A stretch of DNA of 64,000 bases from Crenobacter luteus (GTDB lineage: Bacteria; Pseudomonadota; Gammaproteobacteria; Burkholderiales; Chromobacteriaceae): contig NZ_SLXG01000003.1 in NCBI RefSeq assembly GCF_004345725.1, forward strand, positions 124,001-188,000. The letters are read 5' to 3'. Within the stretch, counting starts at the first letter, position 1. Every line of letters starts with the position of its first letter. Below are positions 32,609 through 46,854 of the stretch, piece after piece. The notes below the pieces were generated by a model. It had not been told where the DNA came from and ran no database searches. It saw nothing but the letters and a program-made list of their open reading frames with translations. A program made the position numbers and the translations under genes.

Positions 32609-34885
32609 TCAGGCGGGAGTCGCCGCTGGCTCCTCGCTGAACTGCAGCACCACCTTGTCCGATTCGTCGACGTCGACCGTCACCTCGCCACCGTCGGCCA
32701 GACGACCGAACAGCAACTCGTCGGCCAGCGCCTTGCGGATGGTGTCCTGGATCAGGCGGGCCATCGGGCGCGCGCCCATCAGCGGATCGAAGCCCTTCTT
32801 CGCGAGGAACTTGCGCAACGCCTCGGTGAAGTGGATGTCGACCTTCTTCTCGGTGAGCTGCTGCTCCAGCTGCAAGAGGAACTTGTCGACCACGCGCAGG
32901 ATGATCTCCTCGTTGAGCATACGGAACGGGATGATCGCGTCGAGCCGGTTGCGGAACTCGGGGCTGAACATCCGCTTGATGTCGGCCATCTCGTCGCCGG
33001 CCTCCTTGGCGTTGGTGAAGCCCATCGACGGCTTGGACAGCGACTCGGCGCCCGCGTTGGTGGTCATGATGAGGACCACGTTGCGGAAGTCGGCTTTGCG
33101 CCCGTTGTTGTCGGTCAGCGTGCCGTGGTCCATCACCTGCAGCAGCACGTTGAAGATGTCCGGGTGCGCCTTCTCGATCTCGTCGAGCAAGAGCACCGCG
33201 TACGGATGCTTGTTGATCGCCTCGGTCAGCTGGCCGCCCTGCTCGAAGCCGACGTAGCCGGGAGGCGCGCCGATCAGACGGCTCACCGCGTGGCGCTCCA
33301 TGTACTCGGACATGTCGAAGCGGATCAGCTCGACGCCCATGATGAAGGCGAGCTGGCGCGCCACCTCGGTCTTGCCGACGCCGGTCGGACCCGAGAACAG
33401 GAAGGAGCCGATCGGTTTTTGCGGGTTGCCGAGGCCCGAGCGCGCCATCTTGATCGCGCCGGACAGCGCCTCGATCGCCTTTTCCTGGCCGTAGACGACG
33501 TTCTTCAGGTCGCGCTCGAGGTTCTTGAGCGAGTTCTTGTCGTCGCTGGACACGGTCTTGGGCGGGATGCGCGCGATCTTGGCGACGATCTCCTCGATTT
33601 CCGGCTTGCCGATGACCTTCTTCTGGCGCGATTTGGGCAGAATCTTCTGCGCCGCGCCGGCCTCGTCGATCACGTCGATCGCCTTGTCGGGCAGATGGCG
33701 ATCGTTGATGTAGCGCGCCGACAGCTCGGCCGCGGTCGACAGCGCCGCCTGCGTGTACTTCACGCCGTGGTGCGCCTCGAAGCGACTCTTGAGTCCCTTG
33801 AGGATCTCGAAGGTCTGCTCGACCGTCGGCTCGGGCACGTCGATCTTCTGGAAGCGACGCGACAACGCGTTGTCCTTCTCGAAGATGCCGCGGTATTCGT
33901 TGTAGGTGGTCGCGCCGATGCAGCGCAGCGTGCCGTTCGACAGCGCCGGCTTCAGCAGGTTGGACGCGTCGAGCGTGCCGCCCGACGCCGCGCCGGCGCC
34001 GATCAGCGTGTGGATCTCGTCGATGAACAGGATCGCGTGCTCGTCGTCGGTCAGCTGCTTGATCACCGCCTTCAGGCGCTGCTCGAAGTCGCCACGGTAC
34101 TTGGTGCCGGCCAGGAGCGCGCCCATGTCGAGCGCGTACACGGTCGCGGCGGACAGCACCTCGGGTACTTCGCCGTTGACGATGCGGCGCGCCAGGCCCT
34201 CGGCGATCGCGGTCTTGCCGACGCCGGCCTCGCCAACCAGCAGCGGGTTGTTCTTGCGCCGGCGGCACAGCACCTGGATCACGCGCTCGACCTCGCCGTC
34301 GCGGCCGATCAGCGGGTCGATCTTGCCGTCGCGCGCCAGCTGGTTGAGGTTCTGCGTGTAGCTTTCGAGCGCGCCGCCCGGGCCGGTCGCGACGTCGTCG
34401 CCGTCCTGCTCGGGGTTGTTGTTCTCGCGCGGCTCGCTATTGGGCTGCGAGCGGTGCTTGGTGATGCCGTGCGAGATGAAGTTCACCACATCGAGCCGCG
34501 AAATCCCTTGCTGGTGCAGGTAGTAGACCGCGTGCGAATCCTTTTCGCCGAAGATGGCGACCAGGATGTTGGCGCCGGTGACCTCCTTCTTGCCCGAGGA
34601 CTGCACGTGCAGGATGGCGCGCTGGATCACGCGCTGGAACCCGAGCGTCGGCTGGGTCTCGACTTCGGATTCGCCGGGCACGGTCGGGGTGTGCTCGTCG
34701 ACGAAGTCGGTGAGTTGTTTCTTCAGTTGATCGAGGTTGGCCCCGCAGGCGCGCAGCACTTCGGCGGCCGACGGGTTGTCGATCATGGCAAGCAGCAGAT
34801 GTTCGACACTGATGAACTCGTGCCGCTTTCGCCTGGCGTCCATGAAGGCCATGTGCAGGCTGACTTCCAGCTCTTGGGCAATCAT
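32609..34885 (-). CDS. clpA: ATP-dependent Clp protease ATPase ClpA
   Basis: This 758-residue AAA+ unfoldase feeds substrates to ClpP. The N-domain (about 1-140) docks ClpS. ATPase domain 1 has Walker [11 protein letters not shown] and Walker [12 protein letters not shown]. Domain 2 has Walker [12 protein letters not shown], Walker [13 protein letters not shown] and the sensor region [13 protein letters not shown]. There is no ClpB-type middle coiled coil. Its ATG overlaps the clpS stop codon by one base, so the adaptor and unfoldase are coupled. clpP is not in the window. Confidence 0.97.
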   Translation of the reverse strand: MIAQELEVSLHMAFMDARRKRHEFISVEHLLLAMIDNPSAAEVLRACGANLDQLKKQLTDFVDEHTPTVPGESEVETQPTLGFQRVIQRAILHVQSSGKKEVTGANILVAIFGEKDSHAVYYLHQQGISRLDVVNFISHGITKHRSQPNSEPRENNNPEQDGDDVATGPGGALESYTQNLNQLARDGKIDPLIGRDGEVERVIQVLCRRRKNNPLLVGEAGVGKTAIAEGLARRIVNGEVPEVLSAATVYALDMGALLAGTKYRGDFEQRLKAVIKQLTDDEHAILFIDEIHTLIGAGAASGGTLDASNLLKPALSNGTLRCIGATTYNEYRGIFEKDNALSRRFQKIDVPEPTVEQTFEILKGLKSRFEAHHGVKYTQAALSTAAELSARYINDRHLPDKAIDVIDEAGAAQKILPKSRQKKVIGKPEIEEIVAKIARIPPKTVSSDDKNSLKNLERDLKNVVYGQEKAIEALSGAIKMARSGLGNPQKPIGSFLFSGPTGVGKTEVARQLAFIMGVELIRFDMSEYMERHAVSRLIGAPPGYVGFEQGGQLTEAINKHPYAVLLLDEIEKAHPDIFNVLLQVMDHGTLTDNNGRKADFRNVVLIMTTNAGAESLSKPSMGFTNAKEAGDEMADIKRMFSPEFRNRLDAIIPFRMLNEEIILRVVDKFLLQLEQQLTEKKVDIHFTEALRKFLAKKGFDPLMGARPMARLIQDTIRKALADELLFGRLADGGEVTVDVDESDKVVLQFSEEPAATPA

Positions 34886-35193
34886 CAGTTTTCCTCCATC
34901 ACGCATTGGAGCGGATGCTGGTGCGATCTTGCGAATTGCAACACCTGCTCGACCTTGGTAGCGGCCACGTCTTTGGTATAAACACCACACACGCCGCGGC
35001 CTTGCGTATGAACTTGTAGCATGACCCGGGTCGCTTTTTCCCGGTCCATGAAAAAAAACGTCTGCAGTATCTGGACCACAAAATCCATCGGTGTGAAATC
35101 GTCGTTCAATAACAAGACCTTATACAACGGGGGCGGGCGCGTCTTGGTCTTGGACGTCTCCAGGACGGTATCGTCTCCAAACTGGGTGGGCAT
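34885..35193 (-). CDS. clpS: Clp protease adaptor ClpS
   Basis: This 102-residue adaptor delivers N-end-rule substrates to ClpAP. Its core has the [20 protein letters not shown] motif with the Asn-Asp pair that binds the substrate N-terminus. The C-terminal HPLQCVMEE tail also fits the family. It is directly coupled to clpA (1-base overlap) and divergent from the cold-shock gene. Confidence 0.96.
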   Translation of the reverse strand: MPTQFGDDTVLETSKTKTRPPPLYKVLLLNDDFTPMDFVVQILQTFFFMDREKATRVMLQVHTQGRGVCGVYTKDVAATKVEQVLQFARSHQHPLQCVMEEN

Positions 35194-35278
35194 GAGGGCT
35201 TTCTGCGAATCCGCGACTTACTTCAATTTTGGTTCCGGGGCGCCGTTTTTCAAGGCTCCCGCTTTTTATGTTTTTCGC

Positions 35279-35307
35279 TTGACGTTGCCACTCGTCATGC
35301 GTAGAAA
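35279..35307 (+). promoter_or_regulatory. promoter of the cold-shock gene
   Basis: TTGACG (35279-35284), 17 bases, then TAGAAA (35302-35307). The predicted start of transcription leaves a leader of about 100 bases before the ATG, the long 5' leader typical of cspA-type mRNAs. Confidence 0.65.
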
Positions 35308-35416
35308 TACCGACAGGTGCTTGGTTTAAAGTCCGGCAGTGATAACGAACCCGTGTTTCACGCACTTTAAGCTTTTGTTGTTCGGCCTCACCAGCCAGTT
35401 TTATCAAGGAAGCAAC

Positions 35417-35620
35417 ATGGCAACTGGTATTGTCAAATGGTTCAACGATGCTAAAGGCTTCGGTTTCATTACTCCGGACGAAGGTGGTGAGGATCTGTTC
35501 GCTCACTTCTCCGCGATCAACATGCCGGGCTTCAAGACCCTGAAAGAGGGTCAGCGCGTGAGCTTCGACATCGTGAACGGTCCGAAGGGCAAGCAGGCTT
35601 CTAACATCCAGAACAGCTGA
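35417..35620 (+). CDS. cold-shock domain protein, CspA family
   Basis: This 67-residue single-stranded nucleic-acid-binding protein has the RNP1 KGFGFIT and RNP2-like DLFAHFSAI motifs in one OB fold. It begins [13 protein letters not shown]. Codon use is strongly biased, as for highly expressed genes. A ribosome site (AAGGAAG) precedes the ATG at 35417; an in-frame GTG at 35339 lies in the leader and is not used. It acts as an RNA chaperone; cold induction cannot be judged from sequence alone. Confidence 0.95.
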   Translation: MATGIVKWFNDAKGFGFITPDEGGEDLFAHFSAINMPGFKTLKEGQRVSFDIVNGPKGKQASNIQNS

Positions 35621-35671
35621 TGCCGTTCAGACGGGTCGGGCGGGCGCAAGTTCTCCCAGTTCTGTCGGTGA

Positions 35672-35697
35672 AAACCCGCCTTTACGGCGGGTTTTTT
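35672..35697 (+). terminator. terminator of the cold-shock gene
   Basis: An AACCCGCC/GGCGGGTT stem with a TTTAC loop runs into further T. It also faces the convergent icd gene. Confidence 0.88.
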
Positions 35698-35714
35698 CGT
35701 TTCTGATCAGGTGC

Positions 35715-36959
35715 TTACATGCGGTCTATCATCGCGCGGCCGAAGGCCGAGCAACTGACTTCGGTCGCGCCGTCCATCAGGCGGGCGAAGTCGTAGGTGA
35801 CCTGCTTGTCGGCGATCGCCGCCTCCATGGCGCGGATCACCAGGTCGGCCGCTTGTGTCCAGCCGAGGTGGCGCAGCATCATTTCGGCCGACAGGATCAG
35901 CGAACCGGGATTCACCTTGTCCTGGCCGGCGTACTTCGGCGCGGTGCCGTGGGTGGCTTCGAAGATCGCGTAGCGGTCGGAGATGTTGGCGCCCGGCGCG
36001 ATGCCGATGCCGCCGACCTGCGCGGCCAGCGCGTCGGAGATGTAGTCGCCGTTCAGGTTTAGCGTCGCGACCACGTCGTATTCGGCCGGGCGCAGCAGGA
36101 TCTGTTGCAGGAATGCGTCCGCGATCGCATCTTTAATGATGATGTCGTTGCCGGTTCGCGGGTTGCTGAACTTGCACCACGGGCCGCCGTCGATCGGTTC
36201 GGCGCCGAATTCTTCTTGCGCGAGCTGGTAGCCGACGTCGCGGAACAAGCCTTCGGTGAACTTCATGATGTTGCCCTTGTGCACGATCGTCACCGACTTG
36301 CGGTCGTTGTCGATCGCGTAGCGAATGGCGGCGCGTACCAGGCGCCGGCTGCCCTCGATCGAGACCGGTTTGATGCCGATGCCCGAGGTGTCGGGGAAGC
36401 GGATCTTCTTCACGCCCATTTCGTTTTGCAGGAAGGCGATCACCTTGCGGGCTCCCTCGGACTCGGCCGACCATTCGATGCCGGCGTAGATGTCCTCGGT
36501 GTTTTCGCGGAAGATCACCATGTCGACCAGCTCCGGCTGCTTCAGCGGCGACGGCACGCCTTTGAAGTAGCGCACCGGACGCACGCACTGGTAGAGGTCC
36601 AGCTCCTGGCGCAACGCGACGTTCAGCGAGCGGATGCCGCCGCCGACCGGGGTGGTCATCGGGCCCTTGATCGACACCGAGTATTCCTTCAGCGCGGCCA
36701 ATGTCTCTTCCGGCAGCCACACGTCGCTGCCGTACAGGCGGGTCGACTTCTCGCCGGCGTACACCTCCATCCAGTGGATCTGCTTCTGGCCGCCGTAGGC
36801 CTTCGCGACCGCCGCGTCGATCACGTCCTTCATCACCGGGGTGATGTCGACGCCGATGCCGTCGCCCTCGATGAAGGGGATGATGGGGTTGTTCGGGATC
36901 GGCTGCCCCGGGACGATTTTCTGGCCACCCGCTGGAACCGTGATGTGCGATGCGCTCAT
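35715..36959 (-). CDS. icd: NADP-dependent isocitrate dehydrogenase, homodimeric type
   Basis: This 414-residue TCA-cycle enzyme decarboxylates isocitrate to 2-oxoglutarate. It belongs to the E. coli Icd class, with [13 protein letters not shown] at the start, the [20 protein letters not shown]-site segment, and [13 protein letters not shown], where Ser111 corresponds to the serine (E. coli Ser113) phosphorylated by AceK. A ribosome site (AGAAGGA) precedes the ATG. A second, unrelated isocitrate dehydrogenase lies just upstream on the same strand, and aceK is 4 kb away. Confidence 0.97.
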   Translation of the reverse strand: MSASHITVPAGGQKIVPGQPIPNNPIIPFIEGDGIGVDITPVMKDVIDAAVAKAYGGQKQIHWMEVYAGEKSTRLYGSDVWLPEETLAALKEYSVSIKGPMTTPVGGGIRSLNVALRQELDLYQCVRPVRYFKGVPSPLKQPELVDMVIFRENTEDIYAGIEWSAESEGARKVIAFLQNEMGVKKIRFPDTSGIGIKPVSIEGSRRLVRAAIRYAIDNDRKSVTIVHKGNIMKFTEGLFRDVGYQLAQEEFGAEPIDGGPWCKFSNPRTGNDIIIKDAIADAFLQQILLRPAEYDVVATLNLNGDYISDALAAQVGGIGIAPGANISDRYAIFEATHGTAPKYAGQDKVNPGSLILSAEMMLRHLGWTQAADLVIRAMEAAIADKQVTYDFARLMDGATEVSCSAFGRAMIDRM

Positions 36960-37151
36960 TGGCTTTTTCCTTCTGGTTGACTTGTGTCCGACAGTGTCCC
37001 CGGCGCCGGCTCCGTTTGCGGCGCCCGGCGTTCCACGCGCGAATCCTGTGCGCCGACGTCAGGGCGGGCCGCACCGGGACTGCCTTTCGATTATCCATGA
37101 AAATGCCGCGCGATCCGAGCCGGCGCGGGGGAGCCAGGCTGCACCGGTGCC

Positions 37152-37192
37152 AAGCAAAAACGCCAGGGCTGGGCCCTGGCGTTTTTGCTTGA
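37152..37192 (-). terminator. long hairpin terminator of the monomeric isocitrate dehydrogenase gene
   Basis: A 19-bp perfect inverted repeat with a TGG loop contains AAAAA and TTTTT runs inside the outer stem, so it can terminate in both directions. It lies 49 bases past the upstream dehydrogenase stop and isolates it from icd. The rest of 36960-37240 shows nothing further. Confidence 0.88.
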
Positions 37193-37240
37193 GGCAAGGT
37201 CGGCGCCGCAGCGTCGCCGACCTTGATCGGCACGCTTTGC

Positions 37241-39478
<2,238 letters not shown>

Positions 39479-39823
39479 TACGTTACTCCATGATTGTCAT
39501 GAGGCGATCGAACGATTGCGCGAGGAGGCTGCGGTGCCGCGCGTAGGCTTGGCAAAGACGTGGGCCGGACGGACCGCCGGCTGCCGTGCCGTGCGATCCC
39601 GCGGTGCCGAATCCTGTACGCGAACGGTCGGCACACGGGGCCACTCGCCGGGGGCGGTGCGTACGGCGCCGATCGGCTCGGCTGCCGGCGGCGCGTGTTT
39701 CCCGTGTCGCACGCCGACCTGTTGACCCCGGCAGGCTGGCAGGCGCGTGGGGGAGGGAGGGGGACGCTTTTTATGTTTATTAACCGCGCCTATTCAGCCT
39801 TGCTATTATCCCGAAATTCCCCT
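39479..39823. other. divergent intergenic region between monomeric IDH gene and rluE
   Basis: About 345 bases are without a credible gene. A TATTAT -10 at 39804-39809 probably serves rluE, though its -35 is poor. A 7-bp inverted repeat GTGCCGA/TCGGCAC (39604-39610 with 39628-39634) is visible. Short open frames here lack ribosome sites. Confidence 0.5.
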
Positions 39824-40495
39824 ATGCCCGCCAGTCAGGACATGCCCCAACTGATTCTGCTCAACAAGCCCTACGGCGTGATCTGCCAGTTTTCCGACCA
39901 CCCGACCCATCCGACGCTGAAAAGCTGCGTCGACGTGCCCGGCGTCTATCCGGCCGGCCGGCTCGACACCGACAGCGAGGGCCTGCTGCTGTTGACCGGC
40001 GAGGGCGCGCTGCAGCACCGCATCGCCGACCCGCGCTGGAAGCTGCCCAAGACCTACTGGGTGCAGGTCGAGGGCGTGCCCGACGACGCGGCGCTCGCCA
40101 GGTTGGCCGAGGGCGTCGACCTCGGCGACTTCGTCACCCGGCCGGCCGCCGTGCGCCGCATCGCGCCGCCCGCGCTGTGGCCGCGCCATCCGCCGGTGCG
40201 CTTTCGCAAGACGGTGCCGGACAGCTGGATCGAACTCGTCATCAGCGAGGGCAAGAACCGCCAGGTGCGCCGCATGACCGCCAAGGTCGGCTACCCGACG
40301 CTGCGGCTGGTGCGCGTCGCGATCGGCCCGTGGCGGCTCGACGGGCTCGAACCCGGCCAGTGGCGCGCGCTCGACGTCGACCTTGCCGATTTGCCGCGCG
40401 TCGGGCAGGCTGAACAGCCGCGGCGCAAGGCCGGGCCGGCTTTGCCGCGCAGCGCCGGCAGCGGGGCGCGTGCGCGCTTCAGGAAGCCGCGCTGA
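39824..40495 (+). CDS. rluE: 23S rRNA pseudouridine synthase RluE
   Basis: This enzyme of about 223 residues belongs to the RsuA/RluB/E family. The catalytic Asp lies in [15 protein letters not shown], with [12 protein letters not shown] before it and the [21 protein letters not shown] motif after. There is no N-terminal S4 domain, which favours RluE (23S U2457) over RluB or RluF. The C-terminus is rich in Arg and Pro. An inverted pair of the 9-bp repeat follows 48 bases downstream. Confidence 0.9.
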   Translation: MPASQDMPQLILLNKPYGVICQFSDHPTHPTLKSCVDVPGVYPAGRLDTDSEGLLLLTGEGALQHRIADPRWKLPKTYWVQVEGVPDDAALARLAEGVDLGDFVTRPAAVRRIAPPALWPRHPPVRFRKTVPDSWIELVISEGKNRQVRRMTAKVGYPTLRLVRVAIGPWRLDGLEPGQWRALDVDLADLPRVGQAEQPRRKAGPALPRSAGSGARARFRKPR

Positions 40496-40543
40496 ACGTC
40501 GGTCCGCCTGCGCCGGACCGACGACACAAGCCGCGCCCGACCG

Positions 40544-40566
40544 GGTTGGCCGAGCCTCGGCCAACC
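40544..40566. repeat. inverted pair of the 9-bp repeat between rluE and aceK
   Basis: GGTTGGCCGAG and its complement are separated by one base (11-bp arms). No T-run follows on the plus strand, so it may be a weak terminator or a pure repeat pair. The spacing and orientation are the same as at 5394-5420. Confidence 0.75.
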
Positions 40567-40626
40567 TTGCCCCGCCGGATGGCGCGGGGAAGCCGGGCTC
40601 CCGATGGTTCTGTTCAGGGCGACGCC

Positions 40627-42411
40627 ATGCAGATACCCGATTCTTACAACCCGGTGGCGCGCGAGATCGCCGAGGCGCTGATCGCCGGTTTCGACAAGCA
40701 CTACCGGCTGTTCCGCGCGGCGACGCGGGGCGCCAAGGCGCTGTTCGAGGATGGCGACTGGCAGGGCATCCAAGAGATGGTGCGCGACCGCATCGAGCTC
40801 TACGACGAGCGGGTGGCCGAGACGACGCAGCGTTTGCGCCGCGAGTTCCACGCCGAACTGCTCGACGACGAGATCTGGCAGCAGGCCAAGCTCTACTTCG
40901 TCGGCCTGTTGATCCGCCACAAGCAGCCGGAGCTGGCCGAGACCTTCTTCAACTCGGTGTTCTGCCGCATCCTGCACCGCGACTACTTCCACAACGATTT
41001 CATCTTCCTGCGTCCGGCGATCTCGACCGAGTACATCGAGTCCGACCCGCCGACCTACCGCAGCTACTATCCGGCCACCGCCGGTCTGCGCCGCACGCTG
41101 CGGGCGATCGTGCGCGACTTCGGCTGGGCCCGGCCGTTCGCGCGGCTGTCGCGCGACCTCGGCTGCGTGCTGCGCACGGTGCGCATGCATCTGGACGGCG
41201 AGTGGCCGGCGCTGGAGGCCAACTTCCAGATCCAGGTGCTGTCGGCCGCGTTCTACCGTAACAAGACCGCTTACATCATCGGCAAGGTGATCAACGGCGG
41301 CGCGAGCCATCCGTTCGCGCTGCCAGTGCAGCACGACGCCGGCGGCCGGCTCTATCTGGATACGGTGCTGCTCGAGCCGTGGCGCATCGGCGTGCTGTTC
41401 TCGTTCTCGCGCGCGTATTTCCTCGTCGACATGGAGGTGCCGTCCGGCTACGTGCAGTTCCTGCGCTCGATGCTGCCGACCAAGAGCAAGGCCGAGCTCT
41501 ACACCATGCTCGGCCTGCAAAAGCAGGGCAAGAACACCTTCTACCGCGACTTCATCCACCATCTGCAGCATTCGAACGACGAGTTCGTCGTCGCGCCGGG
41601 CATCCGCGGCCTGGTGATGCTGGTGTTCACGCTGCCGTCCTTCCCCTACGTGTTCAAGCTGATCCGCGACGTGTTCGGCAGCACCAAGGAGGTCGACCAC
41701 GCGACGGTCCGGCGCAAGTACCAGCTGGTCAAGCGCCACGACCGCGTCGGACGGATGGCCGATACGCTGGAGTTCTCCAACGTCGCCTTCCCCAAGGCGC
41801 GCTTCAGCGCCACGCTGCTCGACGAATTGCGCGCGCAGGTGCCGTCGCTGCTCGAGGAGGGCGACGAGACGCTGGTGATCCGCCACCTCTACATCGAGCG
41901 GCGCATGAAGCCGCTGAACCTGTATCTCGCGTCGGCGAGCCCGGTCGAGAAGGAGCGCGCGGTGCGCGACTACGGCGACGCGATCAAGGAGCTGGCCTCG
42001 GCCAACATCTTCCCCGGCGACATGCTGTTCAAGAACTTCGGCGTGACGCGCTACGGGCGAGTGGTGTTCTACGACTACGACGAGATCGAGTACATGAGCG
42101 ACTGCCGCTTCCGCGCGATCCCGCCGGCGCCGAACCCGGAGTACGAGCTGTCGGGCGAGCCGTGGTACCCGGTCGCGAAGGGCGACGTGTTTCCCGAGGA
42201 GTTCGGCACCTTCCTGCTCGGCGATCCACAGGTGCGGCGCGTCTTCCTCAAATACCACGCCGACCTGTTGACGCCGGCGTTCTGGCAGGCGCGCCAGGCG
42301 CGCATCCGCGCCGGCATCGTCGAGGATTTTTATCCCTATCCGCACGAGATGCGCTTCATCAACCGCTACGGGCATCGCTTCGCGCCCGGCGAAGCGGCCG
42401 CGCCGCCCTGA
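40627..42411 (+). CDS. aceK: isocitrate dehydrogenase kinase/phosphatase AceK
   Basis: This 594-residue bifunctional enzyme phosphorylates and dephosphorylates dimeric Icd, so it sets flux between the TCA cycle and the glyoxylate bypass. Family features are [20 protein letters not shown], the ATP-loop region [20 protein letters not shown] with the following FKLIRD Lys, and the catalytic/metal segment [16 protein letters not shown]. The length is typical. The glyoxylate bypass genes aceA and aceB are not beside it, unlike the aceBAK order of enterics. It lies 3.7 kb from the icd start, on the opposite strand. Confidence 0.96.
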   Translation: MQIPDSYNPVAREIAEALIAGFDKHYRLFRAATRGAKALFEDGDWQGIQEMVRDRIELYDERVAETTQRLRREFHAELLDDEIWQQAKLYFVGLLIRHKQPELAETFFNSVFCRILHRDYFHNDFIFLRPAISTEYIESDPPTYRSYYPATAGLRRTLRAIVRDFGWARPFARLSRDLGCVLRTVRMHLDGEWPALEANFQIQVLSAAFYRNKTAYIIGKVINGGASHPFALPVQHDAGGRLYLDTVLLEPWRIGVLFSFSRAYFLVDMEVPSGYVQFLRSMLPTKSKAELYTMLGLQKQGKNTFYRDFIHHLQHSNDEFVVAPGIRGLVMLVFTLPSFPYVFKLIRDVFGSTKEVDHATVRRKYQLVKRHDRVGRMADTLEFSNVAFPKARFSATLLDELRAQVPSLLEEGDETLVIRHLYIERRMKPLNLYLASASPVEKERAVRDYGDAIKELASANIFPGDMLFKNFGVTRYGRVVFYDYDEIEYMSDCRFRAIPPAPNPEYELSGEPWYPVAKGDVFPEEFGTFLLGDPQVRRVFLKYHADLLTPAFWQARQARIRAGIVEDFYPYPHEMRFINRYGHRFAPGEAAAPP

Positions 42412-42438
42412 CGCGGGGCGGTGGGAGGCGGGCGGCAA

Positions 42439-42465
42439 AAAGGGCAGCCTTCACGGCTGCCCTTT
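42439..42465. terminator. bidirectional terminator of aceK and the adjacent convergent gene
   Basis: An 11-bp AAAGGGCAGCC stem with complement and a TTCAC loop, with A/T ends on both sides. Confidence 0.85.
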
Positions 42466-42486
42466 GGCGTGCGGGGCGTGACGGCG

Positions 42487-42930
42487 TCAGGCCGACTGTG
42501 CCTGCGGCGTCTGCTGTTCTTCGAAGTAGGCGAGCGAACCGGCGCTGGTCAGGCCGATGTGAAAGCGCAGCTCGGGCGGCGTCGGCGCGCCGGCGCGCTC
42601 GGCGGCGCGCACGAGTTCGAACAGGACTTCGACTTCCTTGAACTTCTTGGCGACCTTCACGTTGCCCTCGAGCCAGGCGCCGATCTCGTCGGCCTGCGGG
42701 TGCGCGTTTTCCAGCGCGATCACGTTGCCGGGCCGGCTGACGAGGCTGATCGCCGGCGGGATGTCGACGCCGATCGCCAGCAGCTGGCCGCGTACCAGCT
42801 GTTCGAACTTGGTCAGCTGGCGGCGCGCACGCGCGCGCACGGCGGTCAGCGGCAGCGCGGCACCGGACTTGCTTCGGCCGAACAGGGTGTCCAGGCCGGG
42901 GTGGGTCGTCTGTTCTTCTGCCTGTTGCAT
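42487..42930 (-). CDS. conserved-looking cytoplasmic protein of unknown function
   Basis: This 147-residue protein has no signal peptide or membrane segment. An N-terminal basic helix region (AVRARARRQLTKFEQL) is followed by a mixed segment with VDIPPAISLVSRPGNVIAL, then charged helices (KVAKKFKEVEVLFELVRAAERAG) and a C-terminal FHIGLTSAGSLAYFEE. It is predicted to be soluble and partly alpha-helical. I do not recognise the family. It lies downstream of a thioesterase gene on the same strand (gap 62 bases) and ends at a shared terminator with aceK. Confidence 0.7.
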   Translation of the reverse strand: MQQAEEQTTHPGLDTLFGRSKSGAALPLTAVRARARRQLTKFEQLVRGQLLAIGVDIPPAISLVSRPGNVIALENAHPQADEIGAWLEGNVKVAKKFKEVEVLFELVRAAERAGAPTPPELRFHIGLTSAGSLAYFEEQQTPQAQSA

Positions 42931-42992
42931 CGAGTCGATCTCCTTGACTGTCCTTGTACGGGGGAGGGGGGGGCGGCAGCCGCCGGGCCGCC

Positions 42993-43472
42993 TCAGGCCT
43001 CGTTCATGTGCCGTTCGGCCTCCATCCGCATCTTCTTGCGGATCTCGGCTTCACGGAAGCGTTTCTCGTAGCGCGGGTCCGACAGGTCCAGCGGCGGCAC
43101 GGCGACCGGTTTGCCGTCCTCGCCCAGCGCCACCATCGTGAAGTAGCAGCTGTTGGTGTGGCGCACGCTGCGGCTGCGGATGTTCTCCGCGACCACCTTG
43201 ATGCCGACCTCCATCGAGGTGCGGCCGACGTGGTTGACCGAGGCGAGGAAGGTGACCAGCTCGCCGACGTGGATGGCCTGCTTGAACAGCACCTGGTCGA
43301 CCGACAGCGTCACGACGTAGCTGCCGGCGTAGCGGCTGGCGCAGGCGTAGGCGACCTGGTCGAGCAGCTTGAGCAGCACGCCGCCGTGCACGTTGCCGGA
43401 AAAGTTGGCCATGTCGGGCGTCATCAGCACCGACATGGTGAGTTCGCGTTGGCTGAGGTTGAGTTGATCCAT
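42993..43472 (-). CDS. acyl-CoA thioesterase, hotdog fold (YciA-like)
   Basis: This 159-residue single-hotdog thioesterase has the NFSGNVHGGVLLKLLDQVAYACA motif with the active-site region of the YciA/ACOT family. HVGRTSMEVGIKVVAENI is also typical, as is the SCYFTMVAL strand. It hydrolyses acyl-CoA thioesters in the cytoplasm; chain-length preference is unknown. It lies between mutS and an unknown gene on the same strand. Confidence 0.9.
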   Translation of the reverse strand: MDQLNLSQRELTMSVLMTPDMANFSGNVHGGVLLKLLDQVAYACASRYAGSYVVTLSVDQVLFKQAIHVGELVTFLASVNHVGRTSMEVGIKVVAENIRSRSVRHTNSCYFTMVALGEDGKPVAVPPLDLSDPRYEKRFREAEIRKKMRMEAERHMNEA

Positions 43473-43569
43473 GAAGCTCTCGTTGGGCCGGATGGCGGCA
43501 GGAGCGGGCCTGCCGGATTCAGTCTAGGAAACCGTCGCCGGCTTGTCCGGCCGATTTCCTACTTTTTTG

Positions 43570-46134
<2,565 letters not shown>

Positions 46135-46242
46135 GGGGAAATCTCTTTGACGGTTGCCGGGGCAAAGCCGGGATTATCCCGCGAAACGCGTCCGCACGCG
46201 CGATGGTCTATAGCGAACTGTCTTGTCCGCAAGGAGGGTGCC

Positions 46243-46815
46243 ATGACCCATCCCGTCCGCGTCCTCGGCCTGGCCGGCAGCCTGCGCCAGGCGTCCTACA
46301 ACCGCGCGCTGTTGCGCGCCGCCGTCGAGCTCGCGCCGCCCGAGGTCGCGTTGTCGGTCGCAGATATCGGCGCGATCCCGCTCTACAACGAGGACGTCTA
46401 CGAGCAGGGCTTTCCCGAACCGGTGATCGCGCTGCGCGAGGCGATCCGCCGGGCCGAGGCGGTGCTGATCGTCACGCCCGAATACAACTACTCGGTGCCC
46501 GGCGTGCTGAAGAACGCGATCGACTGGGTGTCGCGCCCGCCCGAGCAGCCCTTCGACGGCAAGCCGGTGGCGATCATGGGCGCGAGCCCGGGCATGTTCG
46601 GCTCCGCCCGCGCGCAATACCACCTGCGGCAGACGCTGGTGTCGCTCAACGCGCGGCCGATGAGCAAGCCCGAGGTGATGGTGGCCTCCGCCCACCAGAA
46701 GTTCGACGCGCACGGCAAGCTCGCCGACGAGACGACGGCGCGCTTCGTCACCGCGCAGCTCGAGGCGCTCGCCGCCTGGGCGCGGCGGGTGGGGGACGAA
46801 AAAAACAACGGCTAG
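46243..46815 (+). CDS. NADPH-dependent FMN reductase family protein
   Basis: This 190-residue flavodoxin-like oxidoreductase has the FMN phosphate loop GSLRQASYNRALL and the TPEYNYSVPGVLKNAIDW motif of the YieF/ChrR quinone or chromate reductase group. It probably reduces quinones or other electron acceptors with NAD(P)H in the cytoplasm. A strong AAGGAGG ribosome site fixes the ATG at 46243. It is divergent from mutS and convergent with the MocR gene. Confidence 0.9.
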   Translation: MTHPVRVLGLAGSLRQASYNRALLRAAVELAPPEVALSVADIGAIPLYNEDVYEQGFPEPVIALREAIRRAEAVLIVTPEYNYSVPGVLKNAIDWVSRPPEQPFDGKPVAIMGASPGMFGSARAQYHLRQTLVSLNARPMSKPEVMVASAHQKFDAHGKLADETTARFVTAQLEALAAWARRVGDEKNNG

Positions 46816-46854
46816 CGGGCCGGCGCGATCAAGCCTGGCCGAGGCTGGCGCGGT

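Noticed and set aside
39497-39712. Short minus-strand frame in the gap before rluE
   Set aside because: It has no ribosome site and only low-complexity Arg/Pro/Ala content; it is not supported as a gene.
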